Source: Floccularia luteovirens
Taxonomy: Eukaryota > Basidiomycota > Agaricomycetes > Agaricales > Squamanitaceae
Reading direction: 5' to 3'
NCBI GenBank assembly: GCA_009739215.1
Contig: VSJF01000001.1
Location: 2,542,001 to 2,606,000, forward strand
Length of the DNA: 64,000 nucleotides
Numbering within the stretch: position 1 is the first letter of the stretch; the number at the start of each line of letters is the position of its first letter. Shown piece by piece: positions 46,147-56,430 of the stretch. The notes below the pieces were generated by a model. The model worked only from the letters and a program-made list of their open reading frames with translations, had not been told where the DNA came from and ran no database searches. The position numbers and the translations under genes were made by a program.

Positions 46147-48548
46147 TCAAAACCCATCCTCTTCATCAAAATAAAATGAGCCAGGCAAGTTTTGGTTTCT
46201 TCGTTCCCGCTCTTGCAAACGTCTAGAACGTCGACGCCCAGAATTTCCTTCATCCTCTTCCAACCGCTTTTTCTCCGCCCAGTCCTCCAGGGCCCCATGC
46301 ATCTTTGACAGGCCTTTCCATTCATGTCGCGCAATTACGCTCCCACCCCTACCATTCTCCCATGCAGCACTCATAATGACCGGCTCCTGCATAGGTTTGT
46401 TAGATTAAAGTGGTTGATACGTAATGAAATAGAAAGTACTTGTGAATGCCAGCTAACATCGCGCACGCAACTACTATGAATTCCTGGTGTTGCTTCGGGT
46501 TCGGGCCCGGAAGGCGAAAACGAGCCAGGAAGTGTCTTTGAACGGTCAAGCACTTGGACAATCCTTCCATCAAGCGACCAGATCTGCATAAAATATCACC
46601 ATTTGTAGTTATATGAATGAAAAGAGATATAATACATGAACTCTTCCGTCTGCTGAACCAGAATAGAGATATTGTGATCCAGTTGTCTCTGCAGGGCTGA
46701 AATGACATCGGATAAGAGTCCGTAGAACAGAGTGTCCACGATATGTCATAACACTGCAATCTTTTGGATGGGCATGGTACTTGGGTTTCGGGTATTGGGG
46801 ATATCTTTATGGAAGGCGAATTAGAACTTGATATTCGCAAGAGAAATAATCCGAAACGTCACACCTATAGTCGAAATTGTTCACACCATAGTGTTTATGT
46901 TCGACAGCTTCATGTTCTTCGCTGGAGCGCATCTTCCTCAAGTCCCATAATCTCAGTGCCTGGTCTTTACCGTTGGATATTACATATCGGCCATCACCCT
47001 TGGCCGAAACATACGTAATTCCTTCTGTATGTCCAATCAGAACGCCAGAAGGCTTTTGAGAGGAGCCCAGCGAGCGTCGGTCCCTGTGGGTTATCAGAAT
47101 GTGTATATTATTCAAATATTTCACATACCAAACCTTGAGGAATGTATCATCAGATGCACTGACAAGCACATTTCCAGATGAGGTGTCTGCCCAGCAACAA
47201 CTATTGACATCGTCGTGGTGTGCGGCTATTTTTACAGTTCTTACGTTTGCCAAAAGGTCATATACTAAACAATCAACAATTTTAGTGTATGTCCAGCAAA
47301 ATTAGTGTATGAATTACCAAAGATCTTGCCACTACCTCCAGCTACGACTTCATTTCCATCGGCGGAGAATCGGCAACTCCAAATACCAAACCCTTCGCTG
47401 TGGTTAAATAAATGCCGGGAGCGGAGTGGTTGTGGGTCAGCGAAGGAGATTGGAATCTGTGCTGATGACCCATCTGTTGCAGTACTGGTCATATATACCG
47501 TTGGTGCGATAGAGGAATATATCATCCTGAACATCATGAATCAGATTTTGCGTATTTTTGTATAACGTGAGACCAACTTCTCGTTATCTGGTGATAAGTT
47601 TGCGTCTGTAATAGTCCACCTTCCTGGGTGTCCTTGAATTGATTTCTTGACTGCTAGACTTGTCTGGAGACTTGTGTCCGGATGATGGCTGTTCTGTATG
47701 GATAGTGCATGGGTGCCGTATGGTACTCGAGGGGATGTCATATCGAATATGTGCAAGCGGAAATCTAGCAGAAACAGTCACTCAAGGCGTATGAGTGACG
47801 GACTTTTTGACTGACCTTGTGAACAGGTGTAATAAAATGATGAATCTAGGAAGAATGAGACATTTGTCGAACACGTCATGGGATTGTACTTACCGTCTGA
47901 GAATTGCGCGGTGTATATATTAGAATCGTAAGTGGCCACTGTTGTACCATTAGTGTTGGGTACGAGATTCTGAGTTATTTAGCATCATGCTCTTGATCAA
48001 CTTGAAAAGTATATGTCAAACTTACGGTTGCATATTGTTCCTTATGTGGAGTAGGGATAGGTTTAGAGGTGCGGTCAAGAATAATTTTGGCCAAGTTGTA
48101 ATCATTTCTTCGACTTCGAATCTTGAGCCCCACACTGCCAAAGTCACCACTTTTCAAAAGTTCAACTCCTGCTTGCTGGGGTTCAGTAACTTTTGGAAAC
48201 CAGTGAGGAACGCGCCGCTGGTGTTCGGCATAGTAATCAGCATCTTCATCGTAGTCTGGATCGTCGTCGTCGTCATCATCGTCATCTAGTACAGGGCGGG
48301 TAGGTCTGAAACCACCCAAGTTGCGACCACCAAGTAGACGACTTAGATGTTGCAAACTAATTCCCGATAGACTGATGGAGCGAGTCTGGCCCGCAGGCTG
48401 AGGGCTAGCGGCTGCCTGCATGGAAAAAAGGCCTAAACAGGGGTATTAAGAAGCTGAGGATCACTTTCGGAAACGATTGGGACATACTGTTCAGAATGTC
48501 CTGGATAGTCTCTCCTTCATCAGAATTCTGGCTCCAATCGTTCTGCAT
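46147..48548 (-). CDS. DCAF11: WD40 protein DCAF11/WDR23
   Basis: Predicted substrate receptor of a CUL4-DDB1 ubiquitin ligase. Exon 1 encodes MQNDWSQNSDEGETIQDILN; an intron leads to a region ending in an Asp-rich run (VLDDDDDDDDDPDYDED) and then HQRRVPHWFPKVTEPQQAGV, characteristic of the WDR23/LEC14B family. The beta-propeller repeats follow: SNIYTAQFSD, RLHIFDMTSP, RWTITDANLSPDNEK, GFGIWSCRFSADGNEVVAGG, HHDDVNSCCWADTSSGNVL, LIGHTEGITYVSAKGDGRYV, QALRLWDLRKM and VLRTLIRCHFSPAETTGSQY. The conserved C-terminal repeat ends CVRDVSWHSQEPVIMSAAWE and a charged helix tail closes the protein (LQERERRNQNLPGS). Around ten short introns. The role in proteasome/oxidative-stress regulation is known for animal members; in fungi it is inferred. 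Confidence 0.92.
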
Positions 48549-48779
48549 GGTGTAAGGACAAAAGCCGGTACAAACTTGTTATCTGTGAGAACGGCACCTG
48601 GCTGACGGAGGAGCATCGGAGACTGTAAGATTTTGATATAATTAGCATTTCGTGTGATGATCGGCAAACAACACCGAATCAGCTTTTGTCACTCACTCAT
48701 AATCTGACCCTAACCCTATCCTTCCGTCCGCTCTTCATCTCTACTTGTTCTCCACGCGCGGCACCTCCTCATCACCACC

Positions 48780-51243
48780 ATGGCCGCTGGTCCAATCCAG
48801 ATAACAGCGGACGAAGTAAACTGTCTTATATACTCATATTTCCGTGACTCTGGTAGGTTTTCCTCTTCCAGCGTTCGTGTGCGTTCTAATGGCGTTATGC
48901 TCGCAGGCTTCAATCATTCGGCGTTTACACTTTGCCATGAAGGTCAACTCAAGAACTCCCCCCACTTTAGCAAATACATCCCGCGCGGAGAGTTAGTCGA
49001 ACTACTTAGCAAAGCGCTCTTATACACTGAAGTTGAATCGCACTGGCGTGGTGACGCTATGACAACAAACTGCAAGAACGGATTTTCTTTACTTGAACGC
49101 CATATTTGCTCGGTTGACCATCAAGCTATAAAAACGACTATACTTCCTGTGGCATCCGCCGGTTCCGAGCCAGCGCCTATGGCACTGGACGGCCCAGCGC
49201 GTTCACAGCCCAATGCTCAATCAGCGCGGGCGCAAAATGCGCTCTCTGCGGATTCTCCTTGGGACGTTTATACACAAAATCCTGCAATGTCTACTGAGAA
49301 ATCAGTTGAAGTCTTCCAACCTGAACAACACAAAATGACCCAACCACCACTAACGGATACGAATCCTACCAATGGTCCTACATCACGCGCGAAGGAAGTT
49401 TCCTCATCTCATCCAGAAGTGTTGCCATATAGCTCTTCAAAGGCGAATAACACTCCAGAACCAAGCGTTAAGCGAAAAGCTTCTCCAACGAAAACAGATG
49501 GTCCGTCGGAAAAACGTACTAAACTTGATGTTGATGATGGCCACGTCAATTCTTCTGAAGGCGGGAGTCGCACTGTTGCCATGAAAGATGGCACCGAAAC
49601 CTCGGCGATGAAGAATAAATCTGCTTCAGCGTCGAGCTCGTCGAATGCAGAATCTTCTAAAAAGCGTGTAGGTAAACCTCGCGCGCAAGGACCTGGTGAT
49701 GATATTACAGACCCCAGAGCAATTCTTTTGTTTCCAGGACACCAAGCGGAGGTGGGTCATTTCTGGCATGTGTGGTATATTTTTGGTTTCATGTATATTT
49801 CAGGTATTTGTATGTGCCTGGGATCCAAAGAATCATGGGATACTGGCAACAGGGTAAATCACCTGCATCAGTTCTAATCTTGCCATTGTGACTTATTCAT
49901 ATTAAGGTCAAAGGATGGAGTTGTCAAGATTTGGAATTACCCGGACCCGCCGAAGGGTCTGAATAACTTTGCGGAAGCCCCACAGAAGCCAGTAGTGATA
50001 AAGATTTTCTCCCAAGCAGAGCAAAACGATCTCACGTCTTTGCATTGGAACTCTGACGGAAGTCTGCTGGCTATTGGCTCTTATGATTCCATTCTCAGGA
50101 TTTGCACACCTTCAGGAGCGAAATATTTCAGCCATACACAACATCAAGTGAGTCCAGTGTTGATGTCCGTTTCGTAACTAATTTTTCATTTCCGTAAGGG
50201 TCCAATATTTGCTGTGCGATTTTCAAGGTCTGGCAGCTGGTTAATATCGGGAAGCCTAGATGGTACTACATGTCTGTGGAATGTTAAAGATAAACTGTTA
50301 CACAGGCAGTATAAGTGCCATACAGGTGAGAACTGGTTTGGCAAAATCATTATCCCTGTATATAACATTTGACTATCAGATTGTTGTTTGGATGTGGAGT
50401 GGCTGAGTGATACAGTTTTTGCAAGCGCTGGGGCGGATGAACGAATACATGTCATGCGCGTGGATGATGCTGACCCTGTCAAGACGTTCATGTAGGCTTT
50501 TGCTGTTATTAGCTTAGTCGTTACTGAACCAACACCTAGTGGCCATGTGAATGAAGTCAATCAAATCAAGGTCAACCCTTCCGGGACGCGTCTTGCGTCA
50601 TGCTCGGATGATATGACAGCGCGTGTATGGAGAATCGATGATATAACAAACCCAGGCGAGACAGTACCGGGTCTGTTGGCATCTGAGCACGTTGTAGTAA
50701 TGACGGGTCATAGACATTCTGTGAGCACAATAGGGTGGTGTCCCCAGACAGCCAGTGGTGCAAATGAACTATTATGCACGTGAGGGAATTTTATATCTCG
50801 GTGTGCCGTATTTTGATCAACGGATAGATCTTCTTTCGATTGTACGGCACGGCTGTGGGATTCGGTAACAGGGGAGTGCATTCAGGTATTTAGAGATCAC
50901 AGGAGACCTGTATATGCCCTATCGTTCAACCCAGACGGTGGGTTGCTTGCAACAGGCAGTGGGGATGGATGGATCCATATTTATGACATCAAGGTATAGC
51001 TTATATACTAATCTATCTAAACACACTGACCTGTGGATGTAGACGAGAGAGAAAAAATGGTCGTGGTATGCAGGACCTGATAAACCAGGAGTATTTGAGA
51101 TAGATTGGCAGGAGCATCAAGGGATAAATCGGATTGCTCTAGCACTGGAATGCCGATCAGTGGCGGTGATAGATGTATCAAAGGTTCCTGCTCTTTTAGA
51201 ACATGTTGGACAACGGACATCAACTGTGAAAAGATCAAGTTAA
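48780..51243 (+). CDS. LisH-WD40 protein of the TBL1/Sif2 family
   Basis: Predicted subunit of a histone deacetylase co-repressor (TBL1/TBLR1 in NCoR-HDAC3, Sif2 in the yeast SET3 complex). The N-terminus carries the LisH-like helix pair (ITADEVNCLIYSYFRDSGF then HSAFTLCHE). After the first intron comes PRGELVELLSKALLYTEVE, matching the TBL1 tetramerisation region. A Ser/Pro/Lys-rich linker with basic patches precedes eight WD repeats: NDLTSLHWNSDGSLLAIGSY, FAVRFSRSGSWLISGSLDG, CLDVEWLSDTVFASAGADE, GHVNEVNQIKVNPSGTRLAS, SVSTIGWCPQ, DCTARLWDSVTGECIQVF and ALSFNPDGGLLATGSGDGW. The closing strand is EKKWSWYAGPDKPGVFEIDW. It is head to head with DCAF11, 231 bp apart, and followed on the same strand by GHITM after 161 bp. 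Confidence 0.93.
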
Positions 51244-51404
51244 TATCCCCAATTAATTGTTATTATAATTATTCTCCTCTGGCCGAGTTTGGCCGGGGCA
51301 CTGACGAGGCAATGCCGGAGTGCTATTATGTAATACATGACGTTTTCCCGCGGCTAAGATTTGCAATCGTACTTAATCTCGAGTACAACTCTCAGTTGTT
51401 TTTC

Positions 51405-52739
51405 ATGTCTCTATTTACAATGCTTCGTCCTAGCATCCGTTTACCACTCCAACCATCTTTTCTTTCGCGATCCATTACTACAACCCGAGCTTTCGCACAA
51501 CTCAGACCAAATGTACTGAAAACTATTCCCCAACGGCAGCAACCCATATTTTCTTCTGGTTTACTCGCGAACTCATTCAAGGGCTCACGCACACGCTTTG
51601 TGCACACCGAAAGCGGAGTTATTCAAGAATCTCAAGCTTTTTCGTGGCGGCGTTTTGGTCTAAGTGCCGTAAGTCGTGCAATCATCATCACATGTGCTAA
51701 CACTCACAACCTTTCTAGGCTGGTGTTGCAGGAGCGGTTGTTGCTGTCCAGACCATATTCAACAGGGACACGCGTGACTCTCTCAGTGTTGCAGAAAGAA
51801 ACTATCTCAATGATAGTTTCAAGTATACTGGAGGTGGCTTGGTCTTGACAGCTCTCGCTGCTCGTACCATGTTTCGATCAGGTGTAGCCTTTAGGATCAT
51901 GACAGCTAATCCTTGTACAGTGCCACCTTTTTATACCCATATATAACATGCCTGACCATTATGGTAGGGATGGTTCTTGGTGTCAGTCTTGTTGGTAGTA
52001 TTGGAACAATGATGGGGGCCATGTACACCCCTCCAGAGAGGACCGTCCAAAAGCATTTACTCTGGGTGGTGCGTTCAATGCTGTTTATCTCGCCGTTCAC
52101 GCATGCTAAATATATTAAAGGCCTTTAACGCGTGCCAAGCAGCAACGCTTAGCCCTCTATTCTTTCTAAGTCCAGCTATTCTCTCTCGTGCCGCATTGTA
52201 TACCTGCGGAGTTGTTGGTTCGTTATCCTATATAGGAGCTACAGCGACGTGAGTTTCTTTATCATCCTACACTCAACAATGGCCCCATTCTGAACGCCAC
52301 ATTGTAGAAACGACAAGTATCTTCATCTGGGTGGCCCTCTCTTAGCTGGTGTTACTGTTGTTGCCCTTAGTTCCTTAGCACCTATGCTCCTTCCAATGGG
52401 ACTTCGTACTCTTGCTGTCACAGAAGCAATCTCTTTGTATGGTGGATTGGCTGTCTTTGGGGGTTTCGTTCTCTATGAGTTAGTATCCCAAACATTTGAT
52501 TTCGTCGAACAGTGCTGACTTGCTGCTAGTACACAAAAAATCTTACAACATGCTCGTATGGCTGAACAAGGTCTCATGAAACCGGATCCGCTCAATGAAG
52601 CTATCGGACTTGAATTGGATATGATAAACATTTTGTATGTATCACCCCTCTCGCATATATTCACCTCGGCTAACCGCTTTGTTATCTTAGTATTCGCATA
52701 GTTCAAATATTATCGATGCAGAATAACAGGAGAAAATAA
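51405..52739 (+). CDS. Mitochondrial Bax-inhibitor-1 family protein (GHITM/TMBIM5)
   Basis: Inner mitochondrial membrane protein of the TMBIM family; animal TMBIM5 acts in cristae structure and in calcium/proton exchange. The N-terminus (MLRPSIRLPLQPSFLSRSIT, then TTRAFAQLRPNVLK) is an Arg/Ser-rich presequence. The membrane part includes GGGLVLTALAARTMFRSGVA, TANPWMVLGVSLVGSIGTMM, NACQAATLSPLFFLSPAI, YTCGVVGSLSYIGATA, LLAGVTVVALSSLAPMLLP, and ISLYGGLAVFGGFVLYDTQK. The last contains the family motif DTQ before the final acidic segment (LNEAIGLELDMINIFIRIVQ) and the tail SMQNNRRK. Five or six short introns were placed, including one that creates the Trp of NPW. It converges with SLY1, only 145 bp between stop codons, so the transcripts may overlap. 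Confidence 0.92.
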
Positions 52740-52884
52740 AATCATGTTTTCACATAATTTTAATCGCCCTAATAGTTTCCACGGATTTTTGTATCTAACA
52801 CACGTGTATTCTTACCTGCTCAATAAATAACGTTTGTTGAAAACCAGTTTAGTTGAGATATAATACTTCCACAATGAATGTCTA

Positions 52885-55409
52885 TCAAACGGTAGTGCTT
52901 CCGAGGGTTTCTAAGATCTTCACGAAGCCTCCAGGGTCAATTATCTCCGTTCCACCATAAGTGACCCTCCTTCCTGTCTTTCCCGCCCATTCCTCCAAGT
53001 TTCCATATTCGACGTATCCTGCACCTCCAACTACAAATACCATACCTTCCGCGAACGTCATGCGTTTACCTTTAATGCCACTCGCTCCTGCAGCGCCCGG
53101 CATACCAGCGTTGGCGTGTTTAGCAGCGCGCGGATCAAGGAAAATATAATCGTCCGTTTCCTGCAGAGATTGGTTGGATGCAGCTGACGAATCCATAAGG
53201 GCTTCTGTGAGCCGTGTAACAGGGAAGAGTTTATTGGTGGGTAAGAAATTCTTCACGCCAGAGAGTAAATTTTCGAAACCACCCTCTTTGAGGCGATCTG
53301 TAAGCTATTGAAGGAAATAGGTCATCAGCATCGTGATATTGGTAGTCTTGCAAATAAAACATACTCTATTCCCCAAAGCGCTGAACCCTTTGAACAACTC
53401 TCCACCCTGACCTGTAACTCCCAGTGTAGGAGTAGCGCTACCTGTCCCGCCTAAACTTCCTCCAGACATCATGCGTGTAATTTCCCGCGTACGTCGAACA
53501 AATGCGAAAGCAGACACATTAGCACCTGCAGCCTGAAGTTCACGTTCCAGTTCGGTAATGTCATCCTTTGATAATTGATTATCTGGGACAGAAAGGTAAA
53601 ACACAAGCACGAGACGCAGTTTGTCTGTAGGAGTGAAGTTGCCATCTGGTCTTGAAGCACGGAGAGATTCAAGTATCGATGAAACGGTCTATATATTATT
53701 TAGTCACAGACTGACTTGGAATATGAATTTTTTTTTTTTCAATTACCTGTTTACTGATGGCTTCTTCTGTGCTAAACAATTCATCAAGGCCCCGTTTCTT
53801 GATCTGTTCAAGAAGGGCAGTCGCGATATTCATATGTGTATCAAGGGTCGCTTTCCTTGCAGTTAGCTCTGGTAATTGTGTGATCGCAGTTTTCAAATGA
53901 GCTGCATTGGTTGACAGATCCCTGGGAAGTGTTTCAGAGACCCATTACTTCTTGTTGGGGACGAGCAATACTCACAACTGTGAGATATCATTCACATCAC
54001 TAACCCCAGTACTGCGTGTGAGCTCCGCCGCGTCTTGCTTATACTTGTTTAGTTCCACATCAATATCTTCTGCTACGTGTGGGAAGGGATGTGCTGCATT
54101 GCGAGCCCAGAAGAAGTCTTTCGCGTCAAGATCATAAGACTTGGTTTTTTGCTGGGATTGTGATGGTGGGACGCTAACACGGTTTAACTTGATATCAAGG
54201 CAATCTGAAATAAGTGCCTGATATGTCCATCCGTGTGCAACCATCGACACAAAGTCAATATTTCGGTCAAGTATTAGCAGCACTAAATAAAACTGAGCCA
54301 AGCCAAAGGTTTCCAGAAAATGTGACATACATGGTCGTTGGAGGTTCGAGAGGCCAGAAGAATCCTGCATGAAGAGGGAGGTAGTCGTATTATGGGAACG
54401 TGATGCAGAAAGAATTGCATCACGGATCTTGGTCTCAAGTTTCTTTGCAACCATCTCTGCTGCGTTACCTCGCGGAGCACGGATAAATGGTACATGTCCT
54501 GGTTGTTAGCACATCAATACATCTGGTATTTTCTTAAAGAAAAGTCATTACATACCCATCTGTACTACTGCACTGAAAAGTCCATCTGTTATCCGTTCTA
54601 TTTCTCGCTCTATCTGTTGTTCCGTGGATGAAGGTGAGTTTAGTATCGCGTAAGATGAGAGAGATACGGTTTGACTTGTTGCAGCAGCCGGATCTGTTTG
54701 TGAGACCTGGGGAGGTGGAGGAGGCAGTAAAGAGAATAAGGATGGAGAAGGCGCAATGAAAGATAGGTACTGGTCGACAATCTGGGCTCATATATGAGTA
54801 TTAGCGGCAGGTGCATACGCAAATAGATATGAATACACCTGCTCCACGAGATCTCCAGTACCATCTTGCGCAACAGAGGCTGCTAATTCTTCTAGCAGCG
54901 AACGCGAGAGTGGTTCAACAAAGTTGAGGTGAAATGACTCATACAAATTCTTCCGAAGATCCTCTGCAATGCGACGAATATTGGCAAGAGTTGGAGAGAC
55001 AAAGTACACTGCAGGGACATCTGGAAGGGGAGGGCGGAGGGTGTGTAATTGTCTAATGTGTTTTTGATCAGTTATAATCAGTTGAAGCTGTATGAGTGGA
55101 TAGCTTACACGTGGAGAGTTACACCGACGTCACGTAAGTCTTGAACGCGCAAGACGGTGGCAAGAACATCTTTCGTTTGTTGGTCAAGAACAAGAATCTT
55201 CCATACTGGAGGTTGTGCAATGGGAGGAGTTTTGAAGCCAGCGCCGTGTTTATGATTTTCGGAAGGCTCTGGTGTATTGTTGAGATTGAGTAGAGAGAGC
55301 AACGCGGTTGTTTGTGCACTCTGCAGCGTTGTTGGAGCTGTTACCTATGCTATGTCAGATAGGTAAATACGAGATGACAATAACTTACATGTTTAAGTGC
55401 GCTCGCCAT
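52885..55409 (-). CDS. SLY1: Sec1/Munc18 protein Sly1
   Basis: SM protein that chaperones SNARE assembly in ER-Golgi transport, binding syntaxin Sed5/Ufe1. The first exon is 21 nt (MASALKH), joined to [20 protein letters not shown]. Next come the Sly1 N-terminal domain ([59 protein letters not shown]) and [20 protein letters not shown]. Domain 2/3 begins with [35 protein letters not shown] and [20 protein letters not shown]. Then [40 protein letters not shown] and [21 protein letters not shown] Gly/Ala-rich loop precedes the end of domain 3 ([20 protein letters not shown]). About seven introns. The promoter holds TCATCACGTGATGA 57 bp upstream. Firm identification over the full length of the family. 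Confidence 0.95.
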
Positions 55410-55833
55410 GGACGCTATTCATGTACACAACGATGAACAATTGCCGCCACCATGATACAGGTAAATCATCACGTGATGACTCCTGCAGGGCGGCGATTTA
55501 ATTCAACAGGATTGTGGACAAATGTTTCTTTATGTATAACACTTTGCGGCATTCTTAAACTGGTCTTCAACGGACATGAAACCGCGTTGTCATGCATTTC
55601 CGCCGACGTTCCTGAGTTGATATAACCAGTGTCAGTTAATCATAATCATGATCTCCTTAAGACACCCCATCGTTTGACGTCGCCTTATAAATAATCACGA
55701 ACTTAGAAGAATACGAGCCCCAGCTTCCTAACTTCAGCCCTCACACACTCCTTTTTTTCAATTTGTATGTTGTCAGCATTATGTGATGCACTATATTCAC
55801 TGACAGGACTCGAAGGCACAGCCAAACATCTCG
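55410..55833. promoter_or_regulatory. Divergent promoter region of SLY1 and the small acyl-anchored protein
   Basis: Head-to-head spacer. The SLY1 side carries the 14-bp palindrome at 55466-55479. The other side has a TATA-like TTATAAATAA near 55685 and a pyrimidine tract near 55748, about 85-150 bp before the ATG at 55834. Confidence 0.45.
55466..55479. promoter_or_regulatory. TCATCACGTGATGA palindrome in the SLY1 promoter
   Basis: Perfect 14-bp palindrome around a CACGTG E-box. Its central ATCACGTGAT ends 58 bp before the SLY1 ATG, the same distance as in the Roadblock gene. Confidence 0.55.
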
Positions 55834-56070
55834 ATGGGCTGCTTCCAGAGCAAATGTTGTGAACACGAAAACCAGAAAGTTTCGCTTCGGTCACAGTATG
55901 CCACCTCGCATCCATACAGGAATCCTGAGCGCCATGAGGTGCCGTCACCTGCTGGTAGCGTGGAGTCGCTTCCTCCGTGGGTCAAGGGACACGATAAACT
56001 CGTTATAGAAAAAGTTGGCAGATCTGGCGCCGAGATTAGTGAGAAGAAGAAGCGTATGGATTTCTTGTGA
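55834..56070 (+). CDS. Small protein with N-terminal myristoylation/palmitoylation motif
   Basis: A 78-residue single-exon frame starting MGCFQSKCCEHENQK. Met-Gly-Cys with Ser at position 6 and following Cys residues is the classic signal for N-myristoylation plus palmitoylation, so the protein should sit on the cytosolic face of a membrane. The rest is polar (SPAGSVESLPPWVKGHDKLV, GAEISEKKKRMDFL) with a basic C-terminus. No family is recognised; Ragulator anchors (LAMTOR1/Ego1) also begin MGC, but no further similarity was seen. A TATA-like element lies about 145 bp upstream. I judge it real because of the start motif and good promoter context. Confidence 0.6.
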   Translation: MGCFQSKCCEHENQKVSLRSQYATSHPYRNPERHEVPSPAGSVESLPPWVKGHDKLVIEKVGRSGAEISEKKKRMDFL

Positions 56071-56430
56071 CCCAATTCCTGTGAGTGAGTTGGATACATC
56101 ATGATGGCGTCGTCTCATGTATCTACACCCACCGCCTAGCATTGATGATAAGCGGAATAACTTTCGTACGACAAGTATTTGAAACTGAGCATTCTGTATG
56201 TTATGTATATGGCTGTGCAATAATTGAGTGTCTCTATGTAGAAGAGATGATGAATAGGGTGGAGAGTGGCTTTGGTATATAAATATATGTTTGCGTAGTT
56301 GCTAAAATTGGTGGTGTTAACTGTTGGAGTTCACTCAAAATTTATTGAGAATTAGCCGATTTATTACTCTTTGCTTTACAAAATCTCTCTTCTCCTTTTC
56401 TTTTTTATATACCCTCGCAACAAACGGTTC
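56071..56430. other. Intergenic region before the CSC1-like gene
   Basis: AT-rich spacer with TATA-like runs near 56275-56290 (TATATAAATATATG). No coding signal. Confidence 0.4.
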
